From the NCBI GenBank assembly GCA_900552095.1, contig URYM01000004.1:1-21386 (forward strand): a stretch of 21,386 nucleotides of DNA, given 5' to 3'. Position 1 is the first letter of the stretch; each line of letters starts with the position of its first letter. This DNA is from an uncultured Blautia sp. (GTDB lineage Bacteria; Bacillota; Clostridia; Lachnospirales; Lachnospiraceae). Below, one piece after another: positions 1-8,251 of the stretch. The position numbers and the translations under genes are program-made. The notes under the pieces were generated by a model. That model made no database searches and was not told where the DNA came from. It saw only the letters and a program-made list of their open reading frames with translations.

Positions 1-250
1 GTTCCTGAATATCAAAGGCATTGTTATCGTTTAGTTCTTTCAGCCGATCGATATAGCCAAATTTCTGAGAAAACTGTTTTTCCAGAGACTGCCCGTCTCT
101 CCCTTTCATAAATGTACTGTAAGTTCTGTTCAGTCGGTGTACATTCAGATAGAGGCTGAGCGTGATTCCAATCAGGACAATTACCACGACCAGCAGGCAG
201 ATGACAAGTATTCCAGGATCAATCCCGGCCTGTTCTAAAATGCTGCTCAT
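1..250 (-). CDS. DUF4446 family membrane protein (C-terminus cut by window edge)
   Basis: The first 83 codons are present; the gene runs off the left edge. Translation from the ATG at 248-250 gives MSSILEQAGIDPG, then one strongly hydrophobic segment (about residues 14-33, ILVICLLVVVIIVLIGITL type), then a charged cytoplasmic-looking stretch with KGRDGQSLEK and a KFGYIDRLKELND segment. This short N-terminal helix followed by a charged, coiled-coil-like region is the pattern of the DUF4446 proteins that commonly follow parB in Clostridia. The function is unknown. The gene begins 11 bases after the parB stop, with a GGGGAAAG ribosome site lying at the end of parB, so it is probably the third gene of a parA-parB operon. 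The frame is open to base 1, which shows that the left end is genuine sequence and not adapter. Confidence 0.72.
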   Translation of the reverse strand, partial: MSSILEQAGIDPGILVICLLVVVIVLIGITLSLYLNVHRLNRTYSTFMKGRDGQSLEKQFSQKFGYIDRLKELNDNNAFDIQE

Positions 251-261
251 ATTCTTTCCCC

Positions 262-1200
262 TTATCTCAATGATTCAAATAATTCTACAATACGCTCCAA
301 CTCACTCTCAGAGTAATACTCTATCTCTATTTTCCCCTTTTTATTATCTTTCGGATGAATTTGCACCTTAGTTCCAATAATGCTCTTCATTTTTTCCTCC
401 AGACTCTGATATGCAAGTAATGCTCCCTGGGAAAATTTTTCTTCTCTTTTCTTTTTCGGATTAAGAAGCTCCTTCACCAATTTTTCTGTCTCGCGAACAC
501 TCAGCTTTTCATCAAAAATCTTCATCGCTACTGTATATTGATGATCTCCACTTTCCAAAGCCAGCAGTGCCCTTGCATGTCCTGTAGAAATCATTTCATC
601 TACAATCATCTGCTGTACTCGTTCATCCAGTTTCAGAAGCCGCATGGAATTTGTTACCGCTGTTCTGCTTTTTGATACTCTCTCAGCTATTTCATCCTGC
701 TTCAGATGAAATTCTTCCATCAAGCGTTTATATGCCGCCGCTTCCTCTATCGGATTCAGATTTTCTCTCTGGATATTCTCAATCAGTGAAATTTCCAGAA
801 CTTCCTGCTCAGAGAAATCTTTAATGATCACCGGAACTTCTTTTAATCCAGCCAGCTTTGCCGCTCTCCAGCGTCTCTCTCCCGCTATAATTTCATAATA
901 GTCCTCTTTTTTTTGCACAAGAAGCGGCTGAAGAACCCCGAACTGTTTGATTGATTCTGCCAGTTCCAGGAGCGCATCCTCATCAAATGCCTTTCTGGGC
1001 TGTTCCCGGTTCGGCTCAATCTCCGTAATCTTAATTTTAGTGTCTTCCGGTACTTTTATTACCTTTTCCACTACTTTTTCAACAATTTTTTCTTTTATTT
1101 CCGGTTTTTCAGATACTTTTTCCTTTGCCTGCTTTTTTGGCGACGAGGAAGGGATCAATGTGTCCAGACCTTTCCCCAGTCCTCCCTTTTTCACTGCCAT
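262..1200 (-). CDS. parB: Chromosome partitioning protein ParB (Spo0J), parS-binding CTPase
   Basis: A 312-residue protein. It loads on parS, slides along DNA as a CTP-dependent clamp, recruits SMC and stimulates ParA. Visible parts: an N-terminal KKGGLGKGLDTLIP peptide of the type that activates ParA; a charged linker (about residues 21-55) built of KEK/EKV repeats; the ParB/Srx domain with CTP-binding motif GERRWRAA at 107-114 and ENIQRENLNP at 141-150; a helix-turn-helix around 165-190 (QDEIAERVSKSRTAVTNSMR); and a C-terminal dimerization region ending ELFESLR. The start ATG at 1198-1200 has an AAGGGGG site 7 bases upstream and overlaps the parA stop by 10 bases, so translation is probably coupled. 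The length is slightly above the usual 280-295, explained by the linker. The paralogue Noc is less likely because parA and perfect parS sites are adjacent. Confidence 0.96.
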   Translation of the reverse strand: MAVKKGGLGKGLDTLIPSSSPKKQAKEKVSEKPEIKEKIVEKVVEKVIKVPEDTKIKITEIEPNREQPRKAFDEDALLELAESIKQFGVLQPLLVQKKEDYYEIIAGERRWRAAKLAGLKEVPVIIKDFSEQEVLEISLIENIQRENLNPIEEAAAYKRLMEEFHLKQDEIAERVSKSRTAVTNSMRLLKLDERVQQMIVDEMISTGHARALLALESGDHQYTVAMKIFDEKLSVRETEKLVKELLNPKKKREEKFSQGALLAYQSLEEKMKSIIGTKVQIHPKDNKKGKIEIEYYSESELERIVELFESLR

Positions 1201-1970
1201 TCTTCATCCCCCTTATGTATTACTTCTTCCGCCAGCAGATTATAGCTCTCCGCTCCCACAGATTTTGCATCATAATAAATAATCGGCATTCCGTAACTGG
1301 GCGCCTCCGCCAGGCGAACATTTCTTGGAATAATCGTCTTGTAGATTGACTGGTTCAAATTATTCTTTACATTTTCCACCACCTGAAGCGACAGATTTGT
1401 TCTTGCATCATACATCGTAAATACAACACCTTCGATCTCCAGATCCGGATTTAATCTTTCCTGCACCAGTTCTATCGTATGCATCAGCTGAGACAAGCCT
1501 TCCAGCGCATAATATTCACACTGAATAGGAACAAGCACTGTATCTGCTGTAGTCATGGCATTGATTGTCAGCATATTCAAAGACGGAGGACAGTCGATGA
1601 TAATAAAATCATAATCCCCCCTCACCTGGTCAATATTTGTTTTTAAAATGTACTCTTTTCTCTCTGTTCCAATCAATTCAATTTCTGCTGCTGCCAGATT
1701 AACATTGGACGGAATCATAGAAAGATTTTCAAATTCCAGTTTCTGAACACAATCTTCCAGTGTACATTCCTGAAGGAGCAATTCATACACTGTGTTTTCC
1801 TGTTCTTTATCCACTCCCAGACCGCTTGTTGTATTTCCCTGGGGATCCATATCAATTACCAGTACTCTCTGTCCCATTTTTCCGAGACAAGCCGCCAGAT
1901 TAATTGCCGTTGTTGACTTTCCAACACCGCCTTTCTGGTTGGCAATAGCTATTGCTCTTCCCAAAATCAT
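1191..1970 (-). CDS. parA: Chromosome partitioning ATPase ParA (Soj)
   Basis: A 259-residue ParA-type P-loop ATPase. It forms ATP-dependent dimers on the nucleoid, works with ParB to separate origins, and in Bacillus also controls DnaA. The deviant Walker A motif KGGVGKST is at residues 13-20, with the signature lysine K13; DMDPQGN (Walker A') and FIIIDCPPSL (Walker B) follow. I place the start at the ATG at 1968-1970 (MILGRAIAIANQKGG); the ATG directly upstream (1971-1973) is an equal alternative. Both follow an AGGAGAGGAG ribosome site. A longer frame opens at 2075, but that start would sit on the -35 element of the promoter and has no ribosome site, so I reject it. The chosen length matches B. 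subtilis Soj (about 253). It overlaps parB by 10 bases. Confidence 0.96.
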   Translation of the reverse strand: MILGRAIAIANQKGGVGKSTTAINLAACLGKMGQRVLVIDMDPQGNTTSGLGVDKEQENTVYELLLQECTLEDCVQKLEFENLSMIPSNVNLAAAEIELIGTERKEYILKTNIDQVRGDYDFIIIDCPPSLNMLTINAMTTADTVLVPIQCEYYALEGLSQLMHTIELVQERLNPDLEIEGVVFTMYDARTNLSLQVVENVKNNLNQSIYKTIIPRNVRLAEAPSYGMPIIYYDAKSVGAESYNLLAEEVIHKGDEEWQ

Positions 1971-2045
1971 CATCTCCTCTCCTGTGTAATTCTCCCCTTT
2001 GTGGAGCCAGAGGATAATTTCCCTCTGCATTGTACTTCTGGAATC

Positions 2046-2074
2046 ATTATACCATCTTTCATTTTCTATTGCCA
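2046..2074 (-). promoter_or_regulatory. Promoter of parA-parB
   Basis: Read on the minus strand: TGGCAA (2069-2074), a 17-base spacer, then TATAAT (2046-2051) preceded by TGG, an extended -10. Transcription would start near 2039, about 70 bases before the parA start. The -35 lies only 7 bases from the nearer parS site, so ParB bound there could affect this promoter (inference). Confidence 0.7.
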
Positions 2075-2081
2075 TAAAAAA

Positions 2082-2097
2082 TGTTTCACGTGAAACA
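2082..2097. promoter_or_regulatory. parS site 1 (ParB loading site)
   Basis: TGTTTCACGTGAAACA is a perfect 16-base palindrome and matches the bacterial parS consensus exactly. It sits just upstream of the parAB promoter. parS sites near parAB and oriC are where ParB clamps load before spreading. Confidence 0.97.
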
Positions 2098-2116
2098 TTT
2101 TTGTCGATTCTTCTAA

Positions 2117-2132
2117 TGTTTCACGTGAAACA
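2117..2132. promoter_or_regulatory. parS site 2 (ParB loading site)
   Basis: A second perfect TGTTTCACGTGAAACA palindrome, 35 bases from the first (start to start), about three and a third helical turns away. It lies between the parAB promoter and the divergent hydrolase promoter. Confidence 0.97.
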
Positions 2133-2170
2133 TCTGCTTTTCTATACATAAAACTTATGATTGCCTCTCC

Positions 2171-2199
2171 TTGACTGGCCATCAAATTTCTATTATAAT
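2171..2199 (+). promoter_or_regulatory. Sigma-A promoter of the alpha/beta hydrolase gene
   Basis: TTGACT (2171-2176), a 17-base spacer, and TATAAT (2194-2199): a near-consensus vegetative promoter. Transcription would start near 2206, about 19 bases before the ATG at 2225. It diverges from the parAB promoter with both parS sites between them. Confidence 0.85.
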
Positions 2200-2224
2200 G
2201 AAAAGAAAAGACAGGGAGGCAGTT

Positions 2225-3184
2225 ATGAAAAATCAAAAGCATAGATTACTCAAGCTAACAGTTCTGGCCGGTTCTACCGCAGCCGCCATTCATGTTGTAA
2301 ATAAATATATTACTTCTTCAGCGGTTCTAAAAAATCTGTTAAACTGCAATACCCCCGAATCTAATTTGTATTCCTGGAAATTCGGAGATATTTACTATAC
2401 AAAGCAAGGCGAGGGAAGTCCGCTTCTTCTGATTCATGATTTGACCGCTTCTTCCAGCAGCGAAGAATGGCAATCCTTAAAAACTCAACTCGCCCAGAAA
2501 CATACCGTTTACTGTCTCGACCTTCTCGGCTGTGGACGTTCACAAAAACCTGCTATCACATACACCAATTACCTGTATGTACAGCTTTTGACTGATTTCA
2601 CGAAAAATGTCATCAAAGAGAGAACAGACGTTATTGCAACAGGTCTGTCTTCCTCCTTTGCTATTATGAGCTGCGTAAATGACGAGAGTATTTTTGGAAA
2701 ACTTATGCTGATCAATCCTTCTGATTTATCTGTTCTCAACCAGATTCCCGATCGAAAATCCAAAGCAGCTAAGTTTCTGCTTGAACTTCCGCTGATTGGA
2801 ACTCTGCTCTATAATATTCTGAACAGTAAATCGTCTATAGAATTATTTTTTACCGAAAAGGCCTATTATAACCCTTTCCATGTAAATGGAACTGTGCTGG
2901 ATTCTTATTATGAATCTTCTCATCTGAACAAAGGTCAGGGAAAATATCTTCAGGCCAGCATTGCCGGAAAATATATTTACAATAATATTGCCCACGGACT
3001 TAAGAAAATAAATAACAGTATCTTTATCGTAGGCGGAAGAAAGGAACCCGGTATCGACGCTTCCCTTGCCCTCTATCGTTCCCTTAATCCTTCGATAGAG
3101 ACAGAAATTCTGGATCAGGCAAAGCATCTTCCTCAGCTGGAATGTCCGGAAAGAATTTCTGCTCTGGCAGACATTTTCTTTTAA
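2225..3184 (+). CDS. Alpha/beta hydrolase fold protein, probably membrane-anchored
   Basis: A 319-residue protein of unknown substrate. A hydrophobic N-terminal segment (about residues 9-28) after a basic start suggests a membrane anchor or uncleaved signal. The hydrolase core follows: LLLIHDLTASS (68-77) in the oxyanion position, YCLDLLGCGRS (96-106), the nucleophile elbow GLSSS with S142, IFIVGGRKEPGID (267-278) where the acidic residue is expected, and H301 in AKHLPQLECPE as the probable catalytic histidine. The elbow has Ser instead of the usual final Gly. I start at ATG 2225, which has AGGGAGG 5 bases upstream; an upstream TTG frame begins inside the -35 box and cannot be transcribed from this promoter. 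It is the only gene here oriented against the replication fork, and it occupies the position held by noc in Bacillus. An esterase, lipase or C-C hydrolase role would be a guess. Confidence 0.85.
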   Translation: MKNQKHRLLKLTVLAGSTAAAIHVVNKYITSSAVLKNLLNCNTPESNLYSWKFGDIYYTKQGEGSPLLLIHDLTASSSSEEWQSLKTQLAQKHTVYCLDLLGCGRSQKPAITYTNYLYVQLLTDFTKNVIKERTDVIATGLSSSFAIMSCVNDESIFGKLMLINPSDLSVLNQIPDRKSKAAKFLLELPLIGTLLYNILNSKSSIELFFTEKAYYNPFHVNGTVLDSYYESSHLNKGQGKYLQASIAGKYIYNNIAHGLKKINNSIFIVGGRKEPGIDASLALYRSLNPSIETEILDQAKHLPQLECPERISALADIFF

Positions 3185-3204
3185 AAAGTACGCAATATAG
3201 TAGA

Positions 3205-3259
3205 AAAAAGGATACAGGTGGAAATAAATGCAAACTTCATTTCCGCCTGTATCCTTTTT
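3205..3259. terminator. Bidirectional intrinsic terminator
   Basis: A 21-base-pair inverted repeat (3205-3225 with 3239-3259, one G-T wobble, 13-base loop) with an A run on the left and a T run on the right. It therefore terminates the plus-strand hydrolase transcript and the minus-strand rsmG transcript, ending 7 bases before the rsmG stop codon. Confidence 0.92.
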
Positions 3260-3266
3260 CTGCTTT

Positions 3267-3986
3267 TTATAACGGTTCTTTTGCCGGGATCCCCGCTTTT
3301 CTTGGATATTGTTTCGGTGTACTTTTTACCTTTTGAATGACCAGAAGAGATCGCTCTGCTTCCGTATCCATTAACTCAAAACGAACATCCTGTTCCATGC
3401 TTCCACCTAAAATCTTCACTGCCTTCTTCGCCTGTTCCAGTTCTGATTCTACTTTTCCTGATTTGTAAGAAACAAATTTGCCATTTATGTTCGCGTAGGG
3501 AAGACAATACTCAGCCAGGGTACTCAGATTTGCCACAGCTCTCGAAACAACCAGATCAAAATTCTCCCTGTAGTCTTTCTGACGGGCAAAGTCTTCCGCT
3601 CTTCCATGAACAGTAACGATTTCTTCCAGGGCAAGTTCTTCAATCACACAGTTTAAAAACTTTAACCTCTTATTTAAAGAATCCAGAAGCGTCACCTCCA
3701 GATGGGGAAAAGCAATTTTCAGGGGAATTCCCGGAAATCCGGCTCCTGTTCCCACATCCAGAACCCTGCTTACCTGATTTAAATCTACTGCTTTTACCAG
3801 ACTCAGACTGTCCACAAAATGTTTGGCAACCACATCTTCAAATTCAGTAATTCCCGTCAGATTCATCACCTTATTCCATTCTGTCAAAAGCTCATAATAC
3901 CGCAAAAACTGCTGAATCTGCTTTTCTTCCAGTGAAATTCCCAGTTCCCGAAGTCCAATTTCAAATTTTTCTGTATTATAGTTCAT
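3267..3986 (-). CDS. rsmG: 16S rRNA (guanine-N7) methyltransferase RsmG (GidB)
   Basis: A 239-residue SAM-dependent methyltransferase that methylates a guanine in the 530 loop of 16S rRNA (G527 in E. coli). Loss of this enzyme gives low-level streptomycin resistance in other bacteria. The N-terminal helices (to about 70) lead into the SAM-binding motif [15 protein letters not shown] (75-89), then [14 protein letters not shown] and [11 protein letters not shown], all family hallmarks. I take the ATG at 3984-3986 (MNYNTEKFE); the longer frame upstream lies inside mnmG. It overlaps the mnmG end by 11 bases and the GGGGGAG site is about 11 bases upstream, so coupling to mnmG translation is likely. 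The length equals B. subtilis RsmG. It is the last gene before the terminator. Confidence 0.96.
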   Translation of the reverse strand: MNYNTEKFEIGLRELGISLEEKQIQQFLRYYELLTEWNKVMNLTGITEFEDVVAKHFVDSLSLVKAVDLNQVSRVLDVGTGAGFPGIPLKIAFPHLEVTLLDSLNKRLKFLNCVIEELALEEIVTVHGRAEDFARQKDYRENFDLVVSRAVANLSTLAEYCLPYANINGKFVSYKSGKVESELEQAKKAVKILGGSMEQDVRFELMDTEAERSLLVIQKVKSTPKQYPRKAGIPAKEPL

Positions 3987-5871
3987 TCTTTTCCATTCTC
4001 CCCCTCTGTTCCAGATAGACCAGAAGAACCGAAACATCCGCCGGCGAAACACCGGAAATTCTGGATGCCTGACCGATATTCATGGGCTTGTACAGTTTTA
4101 GTTTCTGAACCGCTTCCAGTCGAAGACTCTGAACCTGATCATAATCAATATCTTCCGGTATTTTTTTAATCTCCAGTTTTTTAAACTGCTCTACCTGCTT
4201 TTTCTGCCGCTGAATATAACCGTCATATTTTATGTTAATATTCACCTGCTCCTGTACATCTTCAGGAAGATCAGGCCGTTCCGGATCGATCGGAGCCAAC
4301 AGCTCATAAGATAATTCCGGCCGCCGGATCAGTTCCCCTATGGTACTTCCCGACGAAAGCGGCGTACTTTTACATTTCTTCAGAAGTTCCTGAACTGCCG
4401 GTGTTCCACCTATATTTGTCTTTTCCACACGTTCAGCTTCCATTCTTATCTGTTCTTCTTTACGAAGAAGATCCTGGTACTGTTTCTCAGAGATCAATCC
4501 GGCTTCATATCCTTTTTTGCGAAGTCTCAAATCTGCATTATCCTGACGAAGCAGCAAACGATATTCTGCCCTGCTCGTCATCATCCGATACGGTTCATGA
4601 TTTTCCTTTGTCACCAGATCATCAATCAGCACTCCTATATAGGCTTCCGAACGATCCAGAACCATCATCTCCCGCCCCTGGATCTTAAGCGCCGCATTGA
4701 TGCCTGCAATTAATCCCTGAGCAGCAGCTTCTTCATAACCGGAGCTTCCGTTAAACTGCCCGCTGCTAAATAAATTCTTTATATTTTTAAATTCCAGAGT
4801 TGCATTTAACTGCCTGGGATTGATACAGTCATATTCAATTGCATAGGCATTTCTCACAATTTTGGCCTGTTCCAGTCCTGCAACAGAACGATACATCTCA
4901 TACTGGACATCCTCCGGCAGAGAACTGGACATCCCTCCCACATACATCTCATTAGTATCCAGACCTTCCGGCTCTAAAAATACCTGATGTCTGTTTTTAT
5001 CCGCAAATCGAACGACCTTGTCTTCAATAGACGGACAGTACCTGGGTCCTGTCCCTTCGATCATGCCGGAATAGAGCGGCGAACGATCCAGATTTTCCCG
5101 TATAATTTCATGTGTCTTCTCGTTAGTGTAAGTCAGCCAGCAGGAGACCTGAGGAATCTGTACACTCTCCGGATCCGTAGAAAAAGAAAAGGGAATCACT
5201 CTCTCGTCGCCAAACTGTTCTTCCATCTTTGAAAAATCTATGCTTCTCCTGTCTATCCTGGCCGGTGTCCCCGTCTTAAACCGGTACATCTCTATTCCCA
5301 GCTTTTTCAGAGAATCCGTAAGACTGTTTGCCGCCTGCAGACCGTTCGGCCCGGTATAGGTGCTCACATCACCGTAAATGCATCTGGCTCTCAGATAAGT
5401 ACCTGTACAGAGGATCACCGCTTTTGCATGATAAACCGCCCCTGAGCTGGTTTTTACTCCTGCTGCCGCCCCCTCTTTTTCCAGAATTTCTGTCACTTCC
5501 GCCTGCCGGATTGTCAGATGGTCAGTATTTTCCAGCACTTTTCTCATCTCTCTGCTATAACTTTGCTTATCAGCCTGGGCCCGCAGAGAATGGACAGCCG
5601 GTCCTTTGGATTTATTCAGCATTTTTGACTGGATAAAGGTCTTATCTATATTTTTCCCCATCTCACCGCCTAATGCATCAATCTCGCGCACCAGATGCCC
5701 TTTGGATGTTCCTCCAATATTGGGATTACAGGGCATAAGTGCAATACTGTCTACGCTCACAGTAAAAAGTATCGTTTCCATGCCCAGTCTCGCAGCTGCC
5801 AGCGCAGCCTCGCAGCCCGCGTGGCCGGCTCCTACAACTGCCACATCATAATTTTCCACCACTGTTTTCAT
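3976..5871 (-). CDS. mnmG: tRNA uridine 5-carboxymethylaminomethyl modification enzyme MnmG (GidA)
   Basis: A 631-residue FAD- and NADH-binding protein that with MnmE builds the cmnm5 group on U34 of tRNAs reading two-fold degenerate codons. Visible: the dinucleotide fold [10 protein letters not shown] (14-23), then [53 protein letters not shown] with a family cysteine, and the helical C-terminal domain ([16 protein letters not shown], then [16 protein letters not shown] near the end) that contacts MnmE and tRNA. The start ATG has GGAG 8 bases upstream. It lies 26 bases after mnmE, as expected for two subunits of one complex. The length is normal. Confidence 0.98.
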   Translation of the reverse strand: MKTVVENYDVAVVGAGHAGCEAALAAARLGMETILFTVSVDSIALMPCNPNIGGTSKGHLVREIDALGGEMGKNIDKTFIQSKMLNKSKGPAVHSLRAQADKQSYSREMRKVLENTDHLTIRQAEVTEILEKEGAAAGVKTSSGAVYHAKAVILCTGTYLRARCIYGDVSTYTGPNGLQAANSLTDSLKKLGIEMYRFKTGTPARIDRRSIDFSKMEEQFGDERVIPFSFSTDPESVQIPQVSCWLTYTNEKTHEIIRENLDRSPLYSGMIEGTGPRYCPSIEDKVVRFADKNRHQVFLEPEGLDTNEMYVGGMSSSLPEDVQYEMYRSVAGLEQAKIVRNAYAIEYDCINPRQLNATLEFKNIKNLFSSGQFNGSSGYEEAAAQGLIAGINAALKIQGREMMVLDRSEAYIGVLIDDLVTKENHEPYRMMTSRAEYRLLLRQDNADLRLRKKGYEAGLISEKQYQDLLRKEEQIRMEAERVEKTNIGGTPAVQELLKKCKSTPLSSGSTIGELIRRPELSYELLAPIDPERPDLPEDVQEQVNINIKYDGYIQRQKKQVEQFKKLEIKKIPEDIDYDQVQSLRLEAVQKLKLYKPMNIGQASRISGVSPADVSVLLVYLEQRGRMEKNEL

Positions 5872-5897
5872 CTTGTCTTCTCCACTCTGCTGTTCTT

Positions 5898-7286
5898 CTA
5901 CTTTCCGGTACAGAACTTACTGAAAATCTCATTAACCAGATCTTCGCCTCCGGAAGCTCCGATAATTCTGCCCAGAGCTTCATAGGCATTCATAAGATCA
6001 ATAGAGAAAAAATCCTCCGGCATGTCCATTTCTATACTTTGCTTCACCAGACAGAGGCTCCTCCTCGCCTCCTCCAGCTCCTTTTTATGACGTACATTTG
6101 TAATATAAACCTGATCGTTAAAGGTAAGATCTCCTTCAAAAAACAAATCCCGGATCATTTTCTCCAGGCGGTCCAGTCCCCTCTCTTCCCTGGCAGAAAT
6201 AGACAAAACTCTGTGATCCATCCCGCTCTGCCTCATCCGTTCTTCCATCATCTTTTCTGTCACAGCCGGACAAAGATCTGTTTTATTCAGCAGGACGATT
6301 GCTTTCTTCTTCTTTAAAAGTTCTGTAATTTCATCATCATTTTCATCCAGAGGAACCGAACTGTCTACCACATAGAGAACCAGGTCTGCCTCTGCCACAG
6401 AAGCTCTCGCCTTATCCACCCCTATCTTCTCCACCAGATCGCTGGTATCTCTGATTCCCGCTGTGTCCACCATGCGCAGAGAAATTCCCTGAAGCATCAC
6501 CGTCTCCTCCAGCGTATCTCTTGTTGTGCCGGCTATATCCGTGACAATCGCTCTCTCTTCTCCCAGCAGAAGATTCAAAAGAGAGGACTTTCCTGCATTT
6601 GGCTTTCCTACGATAACTGTGCGGATCCCTTCCTGGATCATCTTCCCGTCTCCGGAAGTTTTCAACAACCGCTCTGTTTTTTCCAGTACTTCATCCACAA
6701 TCACATTCAATTTTTCCCCATACCCGTCAATTGAGATATGTTCCGGATCGTCCAGCGCTGATTCGATAAAAGCGATTTCATATAATATTTTTTCCCGGAT
6801 TTCCTCAATAGCCCGGTGAACCGATCCTCTCAGCTGACTCATGGAACTTTTCAGTGCATATTCATTCTTTGCCTGAATCATATCCATCACTGCTTCTGCC
6901 TGGGACAGATCCATCTTTCCATTTAAAAATGCCCGCTTTGTAAATTCTCCCGGTTCTGCCAAACGGGCTCCTGCATATATTACCTGCTCCAGCACCCTTT
7001 TCACCGCCAGAACTCCGCCATGACAGTCTATTTCCACGGTATCTTCACCGGTATAACTGTGAGGAGCCCGCATCACCATCACCAGCACTTCATCCACTTC
7101 CTGATCCCCGTCCATCACATATCCATAGTGGATCGTATGGCTCTTCACCTGCTCCAGGCTCTTTTTTCTGTTTTTTGAGCGATAAATACTGCTCACAATC
7201 CTGACTACTTCCGGTCCGCTGACCCGCACGATCCCAATCCCCGAAGGGCTCATGGCCGTGGCAATCGCCGCAATGGTATCTTCCAT
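5898..7286 (-). CDS. mnmE: tRNA modification GTPase MnmE (TrmE)
   Basis: A 462-residue GTPase partner of MnmG. The N-terminal folate-binding domain begins [23 protein letters not shown]; a helical domain follows. The G domain carries GKPNAGKSS (227-235), DIAGTTRDT (250-258), DTAGIRDT (274-281), NKTD (334-337) and SARE (364-367). The invariant C-terminal C-x-G-K is present as CTGK (459-462), with Cys459. I use the ATG at 7284-7286, which has AGAAAGGA about 9 bases upstream. A longer frame opens at 7352, but its 22 extra residues are encoded by the intergenic hairpin and are not part of the family. The length agrees with the usual 450-465. Confidence 0.97.
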   Translation of the reverse strand: MEDTIAAIATAMSPSGIGIVRVSGPEVVRIVSSIYRSKNRKKSLEQVKSHTIHYGYVMDGDQEVDEVLVMVMRAPHSYTGEDTVEIDCHGGVLAVKRVLEQVIYAGARLAEPGEFTKRAFLNGKMDLSQAEAVMDMIQAKNEYALKSSMSQLRGSVHRAIEEIREKILYEIAFIESALDDPEHISIDGYGEKLNVIVDEVLEKTERLLKTSGDGKMIQEGIRTVIVGKPNAGKSSLLNLLLGEERAIVTDIAGTTRDTLEETVMLQGISLRMVDTAGIRDTSDLVEKIGVDKARASVAEADLVLYVVDSSVPLDENDDEITELLKKKKAIVLLNKTDLCPAVTEKMMEERMRQSGMDHRVLSISAREERGLDRLEKMIRDLFFEGDLTFNDQVYITNVRHKKELEEARRSLCLVKQSIEMDMPEDFFSIDLMNAYEALGRIIGASGGEDLVNEIFSKFCTGK

Positions 7287-7312
7287 CCTTATTTTTCCTT
7301 TCTGACACAAGA

Positions 7313-7344
7313 GGGACGGGGGACTATTTTTGTTCCCCCGTCCC
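7313..7344. repeat. GC-rich REP-like palindrome between jag and mnmE
   Basis: GGGACGGGGGA (7313-7323) and TCCCCCGTCCC (7334-7344) form a perfect 11-base-pair stem with a 10-base loop. A TGACACAA sequence lies just to the left (7303-7310). There is no T run after it in the direction of transcription, so it does not look like an ordinary terminator. GGGGACGG-type palindromes next to TGACACA are, as I recall, common interspersed elements in clostridial genomes; copy number cannot be judged from this window. Confidence 0.65.
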
Positions 7345-7359
7345 CATTTCATCGGACTC

Positions 7360-8235
7360 TTATTTCTTTAAAGCAATCACTACATGACGATAAGGCTCAT
7401 TGCCCTCGCTGTAGGTTTCCACATATTTATTTCCCTGAAGAGCTGAATGGATAATTCTTCTCTCATAAGGATTCATCGGCTCCAGGGATACCGGCTTTCT
7501 TGTCTTTCTCACCTTGAAGGCGATATTCTTTGCAAGATTTTCCAGCGTATCCTTACGGCGGCTTCTGTAATTTTCCGTATCCAGTTTCACCCGGATATAG
7601 CCGCCTTCCTCCTTGTTTACCACCAGACTTGTGAGATACTGCAGAGAATCCAGAGTCTGTCCTCTTTTTCCGATCAGAATTCCCATATCCTCACCGGAGA
7701 AGTCCACATCCAGGTTGTCATTCTCCTTATCATACTTCATCTCAATGGCAACTTCCAGTTCCATCGCTTTGAACACACCTTCCAGGAATGTTCTGGCTTC
7801 CTGCTGGATTCTCAGGATTTCTTCCTCAGAGCGGATTACAACTTTTCTCTCCCGGGGAACCGGCTTCTCTGCATTTCTCTCCGCCGGTCTTTCCTGACGT
7901 TCTGTTCTTTTTTCTCTGAAATTTTCTTTTTTCTGAGGTCTTGCCGCTCTGACAGAAGGATCCTGATTCTTTTCAAAGTGCTCAGTCTTCTCTGATTTCT
8001 TCTCCTCTTTTTTCGGAGCCGGCTTTTCCTCCTCGTTCAGAATACTCTCAAAGGACGCTTCCGGAGTTTTTCTCTTTACACGGATCACTGCCGGTTTGCT
8101 TCCAAATCCAAGAAAACCGGAACTGCCTTCAGTTACTACCTGAATTTCCAGATTATCACTGGATGTCTCCAGACTGATACAGGCTTTCGTAATCGCTTCA
8201 TCTACTGTCTTTGCTGAAATTTCTATAAATTCCAT
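7360..8235 (-). CDS. jag: RNA-binding protein Jag / KhpB (Jag_N, KH and R3H domains)
   Basis: A 291-residue protein. The Jag N-terminal domain (1-55, with SSGFLGFGSKPAVIRV) is followed by a highly charged, probably disordered linker (about 60-135, rich in Lys, Glu and Arg), a KH domain with GILIGKRGQ (185-193), and an R3H domain with R259-x3-H263 (ERRIIHSAL). In streptococci KhpB pairs with KhpA, binds RNA and affects cell elongation and division; in Bacillus the gene (spoIIIJ-associated) sits beside the YidC homologue, as here. It starts 16 bases after yidC. The ribosome site is not ideal: AGGGGG is about 10 bases upstream and GGAG is too close. Confidence 0.95.
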   Translation of the reverse strand: MEFIEISAKTVDEAITKACISLETSSDNLEIQVVTEGSSGFLGFGSKPAVIRVKRKTPEASFESILNEEEKPAPKKEEKKSEKTEHFEKNQDPSVRAARPQKKENFREKRTERQERPAERNAEKPVPRERKVVIRSEEEILRIQQEARTFLEGVFKAMELEVAIEMKYDKENDNLDVDFSGEDMGILIGKRGQTLDSLQYLTSLVVNKEEGGYIRVKLDTENYRSRRKDTLENLAKNIAFKVRKTRKPVSLEPMNPYERRIIHSALQGNKYVETYSEGNEPYRHVVIALKK

Positions 8236-8251
8236 GCTCCGTCAACCCCCT

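Noticed and set aside
1971-2075. Longer parA start giving 294 residues
   Set aside because: The start would lie on the -35 hexamer, upstream of the predicted transcript, without a ribosome site; ParA homologues begin near MILGRAIAIANQKGG.
2171-2224. TTG start for a 337-residue hydrolase
   Set aside because: The TTG is the -35 box itself. The ATG at 2225 has a good ribosome site downstream of the promoter.
7287-7352. N-terminal extension of MnmE
   Set aside because: The extra 22 residues come from the GC-rich palindrome and are not part of the family; the ATG at 7284-7286 has a ribosome site.
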